This document shows positions 52,223-61,570 of a DNA stretch of 64,000 bases, piece by piece. Both the position numbers and the translations under genes were made by a program. Where the stretch lies: NCBI RefSeq assembly GCF_028623165.1, contig NZ_CP117772.1, positions 434,001 to 498,000 on the forward strand. The letters run 5' to 3'. Source of the DNA: Nostoc sp. UHCC 0926. GTDB lineage: Bacteria; Cyanobacteriota; Cyanobacteriia; Cyanobacteriales; Nostocaceae. The notes beneath the pieces were generated by a model. The model ran no database searches. It was not told the DNA's origin and saw only the letters and a program-made list of their open reading frames with translations. Within the stretch, counting starts at the first letter, position 1, and the number at the start of each line of letters is the position of its first letter.

Positions 52223-52702
52223 TCATTGATCAACCTTGGCAATCAGATTCACTAATTTCAAATCCAGCGACTCGGCTACCTTGGTTACTTTTGCATTGCC
52301 GAACTGCCCGAACAGCGACGAGGGCAAATCATACTCAACATAAACTGATTGATCCGCTGCTTCATATACTAGCAAGCGTAAGGGCGCGTAAAGTGCTGCT
52401 CGGATGTCGTGCTGCGTCATTTGTACGGCAATCAACGGATTGCCGATCACATACTGCTTGGCCTTTTTGGGCGCGTCTACTAGGGTCAAGAGCTGTCCGT
52501 GGTTTTGCATATCAAACAGAATCAGGTCCTCTTCGCCTCCCATCTGCTTCAAGTGCACTTCAAAGACTGCCGGTTCTGTTCCTATTTTTTGCATCGTCGC
52601 TGGGTCCAGGCGGATCAGCGATGCTTCAAGGTTCCGGGTAAAATTGTCAAAGTCCGACGCCACTTTTACCATCTGGTGGTTCATGTCAATGATCGTTTTC
52701 AT
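52223..52702 (-). CDS. DUF302 domain protein
   Basis: The 159-residue protein contains the DUF302 fold: VKVASDFDNFTRNLEASL, the family's start, then DLILFDMQNHGQLLTL, NPLIAVQMTQHDIRAALYAP and DQSVYVEYDLPSSLFGQF. DUF302 proteins are small, often near redox or lipid genes; their function is not established. CGGGAAT and other purines lie upstream of the ATG at 52700-52702. It is probably cotranscribed with the reductase downstream. Confidence 0.85.
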   Translation of the reverse strand: MKTIIDMNHQMVKVASDFDNFTRNLEASLIRLDPATMQKIGTEPAVFEVHLKQMGGEEDLILFDMQNHGQLLTLVDAPKKAKQYVIGNPLIAVQMTQHDIRAALYAPLRLLVYEAADQSVYVEYDLPSSLFGQFGNAKVTKVAESLDLKLVNLIAKVDQ

Positions 52703-52923
52703 GACTGGTATTCCCGTTTATTCCCGTCGCGTAATCGAATTTGGTCTTTAAACAGACGTGTTTTTATGAAATACTGTCTCCTTTTTTGCTTAGGAAAGGC
52801 AAGCCTACTGCTCGATTGCGCTATCGCTGGCAAAGGCAAGCAAATCGCGGTTGAGGCGGTCTTTTTCTGGCACGAACAGACCGTGAGAGGATTCTGCACA
52901 AAGCCATTACGGAGTACTGACTT

Positions 52924-53742
52924 TTACTTCACAGGAGCAGTGGCAGCCGCTTCGATCAGTTTGACAACTTCATTGGGATGAGAAATAAACGACACATGGC
53001 TCGCTTTAATCTCGGTCGTTTTGGCACCGATGCGTTTTGCCATAAAGCGCTCCAGCTCAGGATTAATTACCTGGTCTTCTTGAGAGACGAGATACCAGGA
53101 GGGAATTGTCTTCCAGGCAACGTTATTCACTGCTTGGTCAAAAGCCACACTGTTGACTGGCTTTTGCGTTGCTGCCATCACCCGCGCCTCGACGGTTGAA
53201 ACATCCTTGGCAAAAACATCATGAAACTTCTCACGATTGATGTAGAGGAAGCCTGCCGTATCAGGCACAAGCGCCGAGCCGATCGGGGATGCTGCGTATT
53301 TGGCATTCAACGCGCTAATTTTTTCGCCTGCCTCCGGTGCATAGGCAGCGATATAAACCAGTGCCTTTACTTGCGGGTTGCTCGCCGCCGCACCCGTAAT
53401 CACGCTGCCACCATAAGAGTGTCCGACTACAACCACTGCACCTTTTTGAGCATCAATGACTCGCTTAGTGGTAGCAACGTCGTCTGGGAGAGAGGTGAGC
53501 GCGTTCTGCACCGCCGTCACAGTGTAACCATCGCGTTCCAGAAGCGGAATGACGTATTGCCATGAGGTTGCATCCGCGAAGGTACCATGCACCAGCACAA
53601 TCGAGGGTTTGGCGATCGCCGTTTGAGCTAACGGCTGTGCCCCGACTGCTTCGGAATGGCGCATTGATAGACCGACTACAGCACTGATAGGGAGTGCCAA
53701 AATGAGCAAAAATCCTTGAACTTTCTTTTTCGTTAAAAGCAT
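52924..53742 (-). CDS. Exported alpha/beta hydrolase
   Basis: The 272-residue protein starts at ATG 53740-53742 (AAAGGATATC upstream) with a signal sequence (MLLTKKKVQGFLLILALPIS, cleavage probably near VGA-QPL). The hydrolase fold shows VLVHGTFADATSW (oxyanion region), the nucleophile Ser in VVGHSYGGSV, Asp in VSQEDQVINP and His in KASHVSFISHP. The substrate is unknown; relatives occur in rhizobia and cyanobacteria next to SDR genes. GC and codon use match the island. Confidence 0.9.
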   Translation of the reverse strand: MLLTKKKVQGFLLILALPISAVVGLSMRHSEAVGAQPLAQTAIAKPSIVLVHGTFADATSWQYVIPLLERDGYTVTAVQNALTSLPDDVATTKRVIDAQKGAVVVVGHSYGGSVITGAAASNPQVKALVYIAAYAPEAGEKISALNAKYAASPIGSALVPDTAGFLYINREKFHDVFAKDVSTVEARVMAATQKPVNSVAFDQAVNNVAWKTIPSWYLVSQEDQVINPELERFMAKRIGAKTTEIKASHVSFISHPNEVVKLIEAAATAPVK

Positions 53743-53870
53743 TGTTTTGATATCCTTTGTATGGTTTGTTGAGTTGCTTGTTAGACGAGCATCGCAACCT
53801 CGTGATTGGAACTGTCTCCACGTCAAGTCAACCGCGATCGAGACGACAACTGAACCGCCCTTGGTTTACG

Positions 53871-54119
53871 TCAACGAAGACCCCCCTTGAGGTGTAGCGT
53901 TTCGCCAGTGATCCAGGCTGAATCGGAGGACGCGAGGAAAACAGCCGCAGTTGCGATGTCCTGTGGCTGTCCAATGCGACCCAGCAGGGTTTGCGCTTCA
54001 GTCTGTTGGCGACCTTCGACCTCTGCCTTTTTGGCAACATTCGCCTGCACCGCGATCGCCTTCCCGCCATGAGTTAAGCAGCGAGTTAATTTTTCCGTGT
54101 CTAAAGACAGATCTTTCAA
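53871..54119 (-). pseudogene. SDR oxidoreductase with internal deletion
   Basis: The N-terminal part reads LTHGGKAIAVQANVAKKAEV, the beta3/NADP-discriminating area of SDR enzymes. Immediately after it comes LLGRIGQPQDIATAAVFLAS, SDSAWITGETLHLKGGLR, their C-terminal end. The catalytic centre (Ser, YxxxK) and the N-terminal TGxxxGIG are missing. It is a relic of a 3-oxoacyl-ACP-reductase-like gene similar to the intact one at 55113. Confidence 0.8.
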
Positions 54120-54146
54120 TGAAGTTGCAGATTGAGACCACGCTTT

Positions 54147-55064
54147 TCAATGTGCGATCGCTTCAGTGCCCGTTGTGCACACCAGCCCAGAAGCAACCCC
54201 TGCCTGCGATGCGACAGCTTCCGACTGCTCCAGTAAGAGAAATTCGCGATCCCTGATGAAGTCCAGTAGGTCTTCGTTCACTTGCTGCTTTAACGTCGCA
54301 ATTATGGCGTGCGGTGCTCCGGGATACACTTTAAGGACGGCGTTGGGAATCAGCTTGGACGACCGGTAAGAGGTGCCAACGGGAACGATCTGGTCATCAT
54401 CCCCGTGTAGGATCAGGGTTGGGACATCGATTTTTTTCAGATCCTCAGTCGTATCGGTCTCGGAAAATGCCTTGATGCAGAAATACGCAGCGGGGAAACC
54501 GCAGAGTATGGTTTGGAGCCAAGTCGAATTGAGTAGACCTTCTGAGATGTCTGCTCCAGGACGATTGCCCCCGAAATAGAGCATCATCAGGTCTTTGAAG
54601 AATTGAGAACGGTTGGTAATGACTGCCTGCCGGAAGCCATCGAAGACTTCAATGGGCACTCCGTCAGGATTATCGGGTGTTTTCAGCATCAATGGTGTTA
54701 CCGCGCCAATGAGAACCACCTTGGCTACCCGCTTTGTCCCGTGCCGCCCAACGTAGCGCGCTACTTCCCCCCCGCCAGTTGAATGTCCAACCAGCATGGC
54801 ATCCTTCAGATCGAGCGATTCCATCAACTCGGCGAGATCATCGGCGTAGGTGTCCATATCGTTGCCCTGCCAGGGCTGGCTAGATCGTCCATGACCTCTG
54901 CGATCGTGAGCAACACAGCGATAACCCTGGCTGGACAGGAAGAACATTTGATCTTCAAACGTGTCCCCGTTTAGCGAATACGCATGGCTGAAGACAATTG
55001 GCTGACCTTTCCCCCAATCTTTGAAGTAGATTTCTGTACCGTCTTTGGTAGTGATGGTGGTCAT
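54147..55064 (-). CDS. Alpha/beta hydrolase of the non-heme haloperoxidase type
   Basis: The 305-residue protein starts MTTITTKDGTEIYFKDWGKG and shows the haloperoxidase-like signature HDRRGHGRSSQPWQGNDMDT. The nucleophile Ser is in LVGHSTGGGEVARYVGRHG, the Asp in LHGDDDQIVPV and the His in GAPHAII. Such enzymes are esterases or perhydrolases; the physiological substrate is unknown. About 30 residues at the C-terminus (after DFIRD) go beyond the usual family length and lie next to the SDR relic, so the stop may have been lost through the rearrangement. Confidence 0.9.
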   Translation of the reverse strand: MTTITTKDGTEIYFKDWGKGQPIVFSHAYSLNGDTFEDQMFFLSSQGYRCVAHDRRGHGRSSQPWQGNDMDTYADDLAELMESLDLKDAMLVGHSTGGGEVARYVGRHGTKRVAKVVLIGAVTPLMLKTPDNPDGVPIEVFDGFRQAVITNRSQFFKDLMMLYFGGNRPGADISEGLLNSTWLQTILCGFPAAYFCIKAFSETDTTEDLKKIDVPTLILHGDDDQIVPVGTSYRSSKLIPNAVLKVYPGAPHAIIATLKQQVNEDLLDFIRDREFLLLEQSEAVASQAGVASGLVCTTGTEAIAH

Positions 55065-55112
55065 GGTGTTCTCTTAAGTTAGTGTTGCGGTTCTTCTAAC
55101 TGAGTTGGATGT

Positions 55113-55931
55113 CTACCAAGTTTGACCGCCGCTGGCGAGAATCCGTTGTCCGGTCAGCCATTGGGAGTCGTCGGAGGCGAGGAAGACAGCGATCGGTCCG
55201 ATATCCTCCGGCTGCCCGACCCGTCCCAGCGGTGTGCTCTTGATCGCCATGTCGTAGACGTCGCCTTCGAGAAACCCTTGCGAGCCTTCCGTTGCCACGA
55301 AGCCTGGATTGAGGCTATTGACACGGATCTTGCGAGAGCCTAACTCCTTAGAAAGGGAGACTGTGAGAGAGTCAACCGCCGCTTTGGTGGCAGAGTAAAT
55401 GGCGCTATTGGCGGGCGGCATTGAGCCGACAGCAGAACCAATGTTAATCACGGAGCCACCCTCAGTCCCCATAAGCGGGATGGCTTCTTGGATGGCGAGG
55501 AGAGAGCCAAGTACATTGAGGTTAAACTGGCGGTAGAATTCTTCTGGTGTAACCTGCTCGATGGCACCGAAACTGTAAACACCAGCGTTGTTGACGAGAA
55601 TGTCAAGCTTGCCGTGCGTTTGCTTGATTTGGGCGAAGGTGCGAGTAATGTCTTCCAGCTTCGAGAAGTCACCCTGGATGGCTGTGGCTTTGCCGCCGTC
55701 AGCCGTAATGTCCGCGACGGTTTTATCGGCACCAGATTGGCTAGTGGCGTAGTTGACAATTACCGTCGCACCAGCGGCTCCGAGGTGCTTGGCGATCGAG
55801 GCACCAATGCCCTTAGATGCTCCAGTGACCAGTGCAATCTTGTTTGCAAGTTTGCTTGTGGTTGTCTTGCTCCTGGATGAATCGTCGATCACTGCTGACG
55901 GGGAAAGTGTTTGTACGGGTGAAATAGTCAT
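55113..55931 (-). CDS. SDR-family oxidoreductase
   Basis: The 272-residue short-chain dehydrogenase starts at ATG 55929-55931 (AGAGGAAAT upstream). It carries the cofactor motif TGASKGIGASIAKHLG, the NNAG motif in ILVNNAGVYSFG, catalytic Ser in INIGSAVGS and YxxxK in YSATKAAVDS, and a C-terminal PEDIGPIAVFLASDDSQWLT. All catalytic residues are present. About 25 residues precede the Rossmann start (Ser/Thr-rich), a common tail in this subgroup. It probably oxidises or reduces a small alcohol or ketone with NADP; substrate unknown. Confidence 0.92.
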   Translation of the reverse strand: MTISPVQTLSPSAVIDDSSRSKTTTSKLANKIALVTGASKGIGASIAKHLGAAGATVIVNYATSQSGADKTVADITADGGKATAIQGDFSKLEDITRTFAQIKQTHGKLDILVNNAGVYSFGAIEQVTPEEFYRQFNLNVLGSLLAIQEAIPLMGTEGGSVINIGSAVGSMPPANSAIYSATKAAVDSLTVSLSKELGSRKIRVNSLNPGFVATEGSQGFLEGDVYDMAIKSTPLGRVGQPEDIGPIAVFLASDDSQWLTGQRILASGGQTW

Positions 55932-56073
55932 ATTTCCTCTTTTTTTAATCGGTGAAGTGATACTAAGTGGTGGCATTGCGAAAGTTATTGCGTCTATCAA
56001 ATCACAATGCGAACCCAGTCTGTGGTTTGTTGAAAGTTTGCGAAAGCCTGATTTAATTCAGACATTGTCCGAG

Positions 56074-56283
56074 TCAGCCCAATAGAGGGTATTTAAGTGA
56101 AAGCCCGGTGCGATCGCTCAGATATTCTTGGGTAAAATGCTTGCCCCAAGTCTCCTCAGATTCTGCTTGCTGTTTTGCAGATTGAAATTGCTGCCACCCT
56201 TGAGGTGATAGGATCACCCCTCGAACCCGCCCATGAGGGGAACTACCGTTCATAGATTTGCCCAGATTGGAATCCATAGGCAA
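56074..56283 (-). pseudogene. N-terminal fragment of an NLR-type protein (HTH-like domain)
   Basis: The frame encodes HGRVRGVILSPQGWQQFQSA and FTQEYLSDRTGLSLKYP, which resembles the helical domain at the start of many cyanobacterial NB-ARC or NACHT proteins with pentapeptide or WD40 repeats (RGVVLTP.GL..LQ, YTLE.LSERTGL). It ends after 69 residues; the downstream nucleotide-binding part is absent. It is a relic in the middle of the oxidoreductase island. Confidence 0.55.
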
Positions 56284-56698
56284 GTTACCACTAATAAAGG
56301 GCAGAGCGAGTCCTTTCCTACAGTTTTGCTAAAGCGCTACGGGTAACTTCGCTCTTTGCAGATAAATTAGTAAATTATTTCCCTTCTTACTTAAGACTAT
56401 CAGGTTTAACCAAGTCATATCACTTCTCGTCACCATTTCACTATCAAGATATGCCTATGGCAATAGAAAGATTAAATAGTATCTTAACTCAAGGAACTGG
56501 AGTGGTCTAATTTGAATGAAAGTTGAAGAATGAAGAACACAAGCCGCGGAACTGACTCGAACAAAGTCTGCAAATCAAGTAAGAGTTTTGCAAATAATCA
56601 ACAAATAAGTAAAGATTTTAGACTATGAAAATTATGTTTAAATTCGACAAATAACTGACTGCATTAGCACTTTTAACGATTGCTTCGGTTGGTGGAAC
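56284..56698. other. AT-rich intergenic stretch, nothing recognised
   Basis: No gene or repeat that I can support apart from the MITE directly following. Confidence 0.4.
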
Positions 56699-56805
56699 TA
56701 TAGCGGTTCCCATTCAGATGCAGTACAACATTATATCGCCAGGTGTAGGGGCACGGCAGTGCCGTGCCCCTACGAGTGTACCTGACGTAAACGAGAACCG
56801 CTATA
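56699..56805. repeat. 107-bp MITE, copy 2 (inverted relative to 46499)
   Basis: Same length, TATAGCGGTTC ends and TA borders as copy 1, but reversed. The central palindrome GGCACGGCAGTGCCGTGCC is unchanged. Recombination between the two would invert the 10 kb between them. Confidence 0.85.
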
Positions 56806-57044
56806 TGTTAACCGTTGCAAATTTATCCTAGTGTGGCAAAGCTAGCTAGAGCAAAAACTTAAACCTAGTAAATTCGTTATTATTGAAAATTTTGGTTTAC
56901 CTATTTACGCCTATTTCAATCATTAAAAATCTACTCTAGCAAGTTTTACCGCTCTAGAATTTATCTGCTCAAAGTCAACCATCAGGAGTTGTAAAAGATG
57001 TGACTCTGTAGACAGCGGATTCAATTAAAGCCCAAGGTTGCGTT
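56806..57044. other. Spacer downstream of the disulfide reductase gene
   Basis: No gene recognised; AT-rich. Confidence 0.4.
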
Positions 57045-58430
57045 TTACAACTTTGAAAACAGCATGTTTAACCCTTCGGTCATCGTGGGATGAGTCAAAA
57101 CGCCATCGCGCAGAACGGTGTAAGGCATCTGAGCTTGCATCACCATCTGCACCGTCGAAATCACTTCCCCCGCTTCATGACACAACAGGGAACAACCGAG
57201 AATACGACCTGTCTCGGTATCCACGATCGCCTTCATCAGTCCATCGGTTTTACCAAGAGTTTTTGCTCTAGGAATCGCTGAGGCATCCAGTTTCGCCACG
57301 CGGATGGCATACCCTTGTTGCTGTGCTTCGGTTTCGGTCAGACCCACATGAGCCAGTTCTGGATCAATGAACAGACAGGATGGAACCAAGCGATCGCGCC
57401 TGCTGCGGTTGCCACCATCAATCAGATTTGCTTTGACAATGCGGTAATCGTCGAGCGAGACATGGGTATATTGTAATCCTCCATTGATGTCGCCTAACGC
57501 CCAAATCCCCGGTATGTTTGTTTCCAGACGATCGTTGACTAGAATAAACCCGTGGGCATCAGTTGCCACACCAGCGGCAGCTAAATTTAAGCTATCAGTG
57601 GTTGGCACACGACCGATAGCGACGAGCAAATGTGAACCTTGGAGGCTAATCTGGCGATCGGCAACCTGGAGCTGAAGGACAGTCGCATTGTCAACGCGAT
57701 CTACTCTCAATACATTTGTCTTCAGCAAGAATTCAATGCCCTCTCGTTCTAGCAGCGTTTGAACAGCGATCGCAATATCTGAATCTTGATTTGATAGAAT
57801 TTGCTTACTATGCCCAATCACAGTAACACCAGAGCCAAAGCGCTGGAACATCTGGGCAAACTCCAACCCAATATAGCCACTCCCAAGTACGATCAGATGC
57901 TCTGGCAACTGTTCCAGTTCCATGATCGACTCGCTCGTCAAAAAACCAGTTTCTGTGAGTCCGGGTAGCGATGGAATTAACGGTCGCGTGCCTGTATTAA
58001 TAAAGAACCGTTCTGCGGTGAGTAAGCGAGTGGTGTCAACCGTTGTCACTTCAATCGTTTTGGGTGACATAAACCGTCCCACTCCAACGATCAGTTCGTG
58101 ACCCAGAGCAGTTTCTAGATTGTGCAAATTCATTTCACGCATAGAGTGTACGACAGATCGTTTGCGCCCAATTACGGCTGCTAAATCAACGATGGGTGCA
58201 TTGGCTTTAACACCGTAACTAGCGCTGTGTCGCACAGTATTGGCTACCTCTGCACTGGCAACCATCGTTTTGGTTGGGATGCAGGCGATGTTGATGCACC
58301 CACCACCAATCATGGTTAAGCTGCGTTCCACCAGAGCGGTTTTACGTCCGTCCGCAACTAGCGCTGGTGCTAGGGTTTTACCTGCTTTGCCACTGCCGAT
58401 AATAATGTCGTCGTAGTATTCAGGGTTCAT
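57045..58430 (-). CDS. RclA/mercuric-reductase-like FAD disulfide oxidoreductase
   Basis: The 461-residue flavoprotein begins MNPEYYDDIIIGSGKAGKTL (FAD GxGxxG variant with the KAGKTLA of RclA). The redox disulfide is CINIACIPTK (CX4C). A NAD(P) site VLGSGYIGLEFAQMF and an FAD site GIWALGDINGG follow. The dimer end is THPTMTEGLNMLF. GLQYTHVSLDDYRIVKANL and the C-terminus are closer to RclA (reactive-chlorine resistance, copper reductase) than to lipoamide dehydrogenase. No N-terminal heavy-metal domain is present. The role is probably defence against hypohalous acids or metals. The ATG follows AAGGAGATGTGGA. Confidence 0.88.
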   Translation of the reverse strand: MNPEYYDDIIIGSGKAGKTLAPALVADGRKTALVERSLTMIGGGCINIACIPTKTMVASAEVANTVRHSASYGVKANAPIVDLAAVIGRKRSVVHSMREMNLHNLETALGHELIVGVGRFMSPKTIEVTTVDTTRLLTAERFFINTGTRPLIPSLPGLTETGFLTSESIMELEQLPEHLIVLGSGYIGLEFAQMFQRFGSGVTVIGHSKQILSNQDSDIAIAVQTLLEREGIEFLLKTNVLRVDRVDNATVLQLQVADRQISLQGSHLLVAIGRVPTTDSLNLAAAGVATDAHGFILVNDRLETNIPGIWALGDINGGLQYTHVSLDDYRIVKANLIDGGNRSRRDRLVPSCLFIDPELAHVGLTETEAQQQGYAIRVAKLDASAIPRAKTLGKTDGLMKAIVDTETGRILGCSLLCHEAGEVISTVQMVMQAQMPYTVLRDGVLTHPTMTEGLNMLFSKL

Positions 58431-58468
58431 TCCACATCTCCTTTAAGGTGCTGTCATGGTACACGGCT

Positions 58469-59485
58469 TCAATTTGGCTGAGATCGTCTGCTGTTCGTTA
58501 ATGCCTCTTGCAGCGACGTTATATCAGCGGGGTAGCGATCGCCTGCCGCCACTCCTTTTGGTGCAACAGCTTCAATTCGGTTCAGGTCGTCTGTTGTCAG
58601 ATGAACGTCTGTTGCTGCAACGTTCTCCTCCAGATATTTGCGTTGCTTGGTACCCGGAATGGGAATGATATCTTCTCCTTGGGCTAACAGCCATGCCAGG
58701 GCGAGTTGACTGGGCGTTGCTCCTTTTTCAGCAGCGATCACCTTTACCTGCTCCACTAATTGCAGATTTTTGTAGAAATTCTCTCCCTGAAAGCGAGGGG
58801 AAGATCGGCGGTAGTCGTCTTCTGAAAAATCATTTGGGCTGGTGAATCGTCCTGACAAAAAGCCTCGACCCAATGGACTGTAGGGTACAAATCCAATACC
58901 TAATTCCCGCACTGTGGGCAGAATCTCATCTTCGGGATCGCGGCTCCAGAGGGAATATTCCGTTTGCAGGGCGGAAATGGAGTGAACAGTATTAGCTCGT
59001 CGAATCGTGGCTGGAGTGGCTTCTGAAAGCCCTAGATAGCGTACTTTTCCCTGCTGCACCAGTTCCGCCATTGCACCAATCGTGTCTTCAATGGGGACTT
59101 CCGGATCAATCCGGTGCTGATAATAAAGGTCAATCACATCTACACCCAACCGCTTCAGCGATGCATCACAGGCTTGATGCACATACTCTGGCTTACCGTT
59201 AATACCGTTCCATCCGCCCTCTGCCGATCGCACAATGCCAAACTTTGTTGCGATCGCTACCTGATCGCGACGGTCTTTGATGGCTTTGCCTACCAACTGT
59301 TCATTGGTAAAGGGGCCATACATATCGGCAGTATCCAGTAAGGTAATGCCGAGTTCTAATGCCCGGTGAATCGTGGCGATCGCTTCTCGATCGTCCTGTC
59401 CACCATAGAAATCAGACATTCCCATACAGCCCAGTCCTAGTTCTGAAACCACAAGTCCTTGATTGCCGAGTTTGCGTGTTTTCAT
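58469..59485 (-). CDS. Aldo/keto reductase
   Basis: The 338-residue TIM-barrel NADP oxidoreductase has the tetrad Asp and Tyr in LLDTADMYGPFTNEQLVGKA, Lys in IATKFG and His in YYQHRIDPEVP. The motif IPIPGTKQRKYLEENVAA binds the NADP phosphate. The sequence fits the AKR13-like group that reduces aldehydes. It lies 38 bp upstream of the disulfide reductase gene on the same strand, probably one operon. AAGGAGACTATT precedes the ATG. Confidence 0.93.
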   Translation of the reverse strand: MKTRKLGNQGLVVSELGLGCMGMSDFYGGQDDREAIATIHRALELGITLLDTADMYGPFTNEQLVGKAIKDRRDQVAIATKFGIVRSAEGGWNGINGKPEYVHQACDASLKRLGVDVIDLYYQHRIDPEVPIEDTIGAMAELVQQGKVRYLGLSEATPATIRRANTVHSISALQTEYSLWSRDPEDEILPTVRELGIGFVPYSPLGRGFLSGRFTSPNDFSEDDYRRSSPRFQGENFYKNLQLVEQVKVIAAEKGATPSQLALAWLLAQGEDIIPIPGTKQRKYLEENVAATDVHLTTDDLNRIEAVAPKGVAAGDRYPADITSLQEALTNSRRSQPN

Positions 59486-59511
59486 TAATAGTCTCCTTAA
59501 TTTGCCATTGA

Positions 59512-59705
59512 TGCGATCAATTGATTCATTCTCCAGATTAGAGAAGGTAAACTGCCCTCAGTCAGACCACTACTACTGTTTGTGGAACGCTCAGTCTGGA
59601 TTCTGGCAAACTGTTGGCGAGTCGTTTCATCAAACCCGGCGTAGTTCGCAACCTTCCACCAATCAAACATTCGGTGGCCAAATTTCCATAGGAATAGGGT
59701 ATAAT
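59512..59705 (-). other. Possible coding relic between AKR and NmrA genes
   Basis: The minus strand contains RMFDWWKVANYAGFDETTRQ then QFARIQTERSTN in an open frame. It looks like protein sequence but lacks start and stop context, and I cannot name a family. Confidence 0.3.
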
Positions 59706-59713
59706 CTCCTGAA

Positions 59714-60571
59714 TCATCGCTCCACCAAGCTTTTCAGAACAGTTTCCAGTTCGACTTCGCCTTTGATGGAGCCGGACTCACCACTCTCGAACTCCATCCA
59801 GCCCTCATTGAAACCGTCGAGCATCCGAATGCGCGGCTCTGGATCGGCTGTACCCTGAGCCTTGAACAGCGCTTCCCAGGTTTCGCGGGGAACTACCTCC
59901 GCGTGTACCGGACAACCCAGAACCTTGGAAAAGCCCTTTGCAATGTCATTCGGCGTTACCCGGTGCGGTCCCTCGATTTCGACGATTCGCCGTCCACTCC
60001 AAGTCTGTTGCAGTAACTCGGAGGCAACACGACTGATATCCGCCGTCGCAATCATCGGCACAGGTTTATCCAACGGTTGCAGGAAGCTTTGGATAATGCC
60101 ACTCTCTCTGGCGGGTGCTACGTCCCAAGCCGCGTTCTCCATAAACCAGGCGGGACGAACAAAGGCGATCGGCATCGGCAGATCCCCCAATACTTGCTCC
60201 AATATCTGAAGTTGAGTTAGTAGGTTCGGCTGGGTTGCCTGCGCGCCAATGGTGGATAGGCAGACAACCTTGCCCGGATGCGCTGCTGTGAGCGCAGTAC
60301 GCAGAGCAGCGACAATCGCCCGTGTTTCGGGAAAGCCCGGTGATGGCGCAAAGTTTGGCGGAATCACAACGAAAACCCCCTCGGCATCGGTAAAAGCTGC
60401 TGTGAGCGCGTCAGCATCGTTCATGTCTGCCAGGGCAACTGCACAACCCTGCTCGACCCAAGCGGTTCCCTTCTTAGCATCACGAATCACAGCGCAGACA
60501 GACTGATTGTCGCTCAACAATTTGCGGGCGACGGCACCGCCGACCTGACCTGTAATTCCAGTAATAGCGTA
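59714..60571 (-). CDS. NmrA-type atypical SDR
   Basis: The 285-residue protein starts at ATG 60569-60571 with AAGGAGAGCG upstream. MYAITGITGQVGGAVARKLL carries the GxxGxxG of NmrA-like proteins, followed by AVIRDAKKG, VVCLSTIGAQATQ and FVRPAWFMENAAW. It lacks the SDR YxxxK, as NmrA-like redox sensors and QorB-type quinone reductases often do. It may act as an NADP sensor or a quinone reductase. Confidence 0.9.
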   Translation of the reverse strand, partial: YAITGITGQVGGAVARKLLSDNQSVCAVIRDAKKGTAWVEQGCAVALADMNDADALTAAFTDAEGVFVVIPPNFAPSPGFPETRAIVAALRTALTAAHPGKVVCLSTIGAQATQPNLLTQLQILEQVLGDLPMPIAFVRPAWFMENAAWDVAPARESGIIQSFLQPLDKPVPMIATADISRVASELLQQTWSGRRIVEIEGPHRVTPNDIAKGFSKVLGCPVHAEVVPRETWEALFKAQGTADPEPRIRMLDGFNEGWMEFESGESGSIKGEVELETVLKSLVER

Positions 60572-60690
60572 CATTTCGCTCTCCTTGTAAATAGCAGATA
60601 ATTTGATAAACATCTTTCCAAGCTTCCGGCTTCAATAAAGATCCTTAAAATCATCTCTGGGAGTGCATTTTAGCGATTTCCCCACAAATC

Positions 60691-61398
60691 TTACGCTTCA
60701 ATAAGAGTATTCCAATCACTTCTATGTGCTAGCTCAAGATCGTCGAGAAATGAGATATTTTTCTCAACGGGATCGCGGCTAATATGCAGGTGATTAGGGG
60801 GAAAATCAGGATCGGTGTAGCCAACGGCTAAACCGCACAGGATCGATAGTTCCGGTGGAATATTTAACTCGCTGCGAATGATTTCAGGATAAGCGGCTAG
60901 CGAAACCTGAGCACAGGTGCCCAGTCCACGAGCAGTCAGACTCAGCATCAGCGTTTGTAAATAGATCCCTACACTTAAAGCATCCGCATCGCCTAGTTCG
61001 CGGTGCATACAGACGATACCGACCATTGGGGCATCAAAAAATTCGTAATTACGCAGAACGGCTCGTTCTCGACTCGCTGTATCCTCACGAGCAATCCCCA
61101 TCGCTCCATAGACTTGTTCACCTAGTTCCTGGCGGTAATGCTGGAATGCCTCTGGCAGTTGAGCGATTTTGGGTAGCTGAGACTCGTCAAAATGCTGCGC
61201 TTGCTTTAGCAAAGCCTTTTTCAGTTGATCGCGGCGAGTACCTTCAGCAAATACTACCCGCCACGGCTGGGTATTGGAATTCGACGGCGCAAGCTGTGCT
61301 AGAGCAAGAGCTTCATTGAGTAAAATTCGCGGCACGGGTTTGGATAAGAATTTTCGGGTTGAGTGCCGATCTTTGATAGTTTGGTCGAGATCGAACAT
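60691..61398 (-). CDS. Nitroreductase family protein
   Basis: The 235-residue FMN enzyme begins with the family motif DRHSTRKFLSKPVP and continues LAQLAPSNSNTQPWRVVFAE (FMN-binding SNTQPW), SVGIYLQTLMLSLTARGLGT and LCGLAVGYTDPDFPPNH. Nitroreductases reduce nitroaromatics, quinones or enones with NAD(P)H. The start ATG at 61398 has AGAGGTTTATT upstream. It fits the redox profile of the island. Confidence 0.92.
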   Translation of the reverse strand: MFDLDQTIKDRHSTRKFLSKPVPRILLNEALALAQLAPSNSNTQPWRVVFAEGTRRDQLKKALLKQAQHFDESQLPKIAQLPEAFQHYRQELGEQVYGAMGIAREDTASRERAVLRNYEFFDAPMVGIVCMHRELGDADALSVGIYLQTLMLSLTARGLGTCAQVSLAAYPEIIRSELNIPPELSILCGLAVGYTDPDFPPNHLHISRDPVEKNISFLDDLELAHRSDWNTLIEA

Positions 61399-61422
61399 GT
61401 TTAATAAACCTCTATGAGAAAG

Positions 61423-61564
61423 AGTACTGACAATACTTCTCAGTTAAGGGGAAAAGGGGAATGGGAAAGAGAAAAGAAAAAACCTTTAACCCTTACCCTT
61501 TAACCTTTTCCCCAAACCCGATTCCGAGTTAAAAGTGCAAAACCCGAGAAGTATTGAGAGTACT
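61423..61564. repeat. 142-bp inverted-repeat element
   Basis: AGTACTGACAATACTTCTC at the left matches GAGAAGTATTGAGAGTACT inverted at the right (a three-base interruption). A second inner pair is AAGGGGAAAAGG and CCTTTTCCCC. The whole could fold into a long hairpin; the form suggests a MITE or dispersed repeat next to the nitroreductase start. Confidence 0.65.
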
Positions 61565-61570
61565 GAAGAT

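Noticed and set aside
52291..52981. Overlapping plus-strand ORFs opposite DUF302 and its upstream region
   Set aside because: Antisense frames in high-GC DNA, without family motifs.
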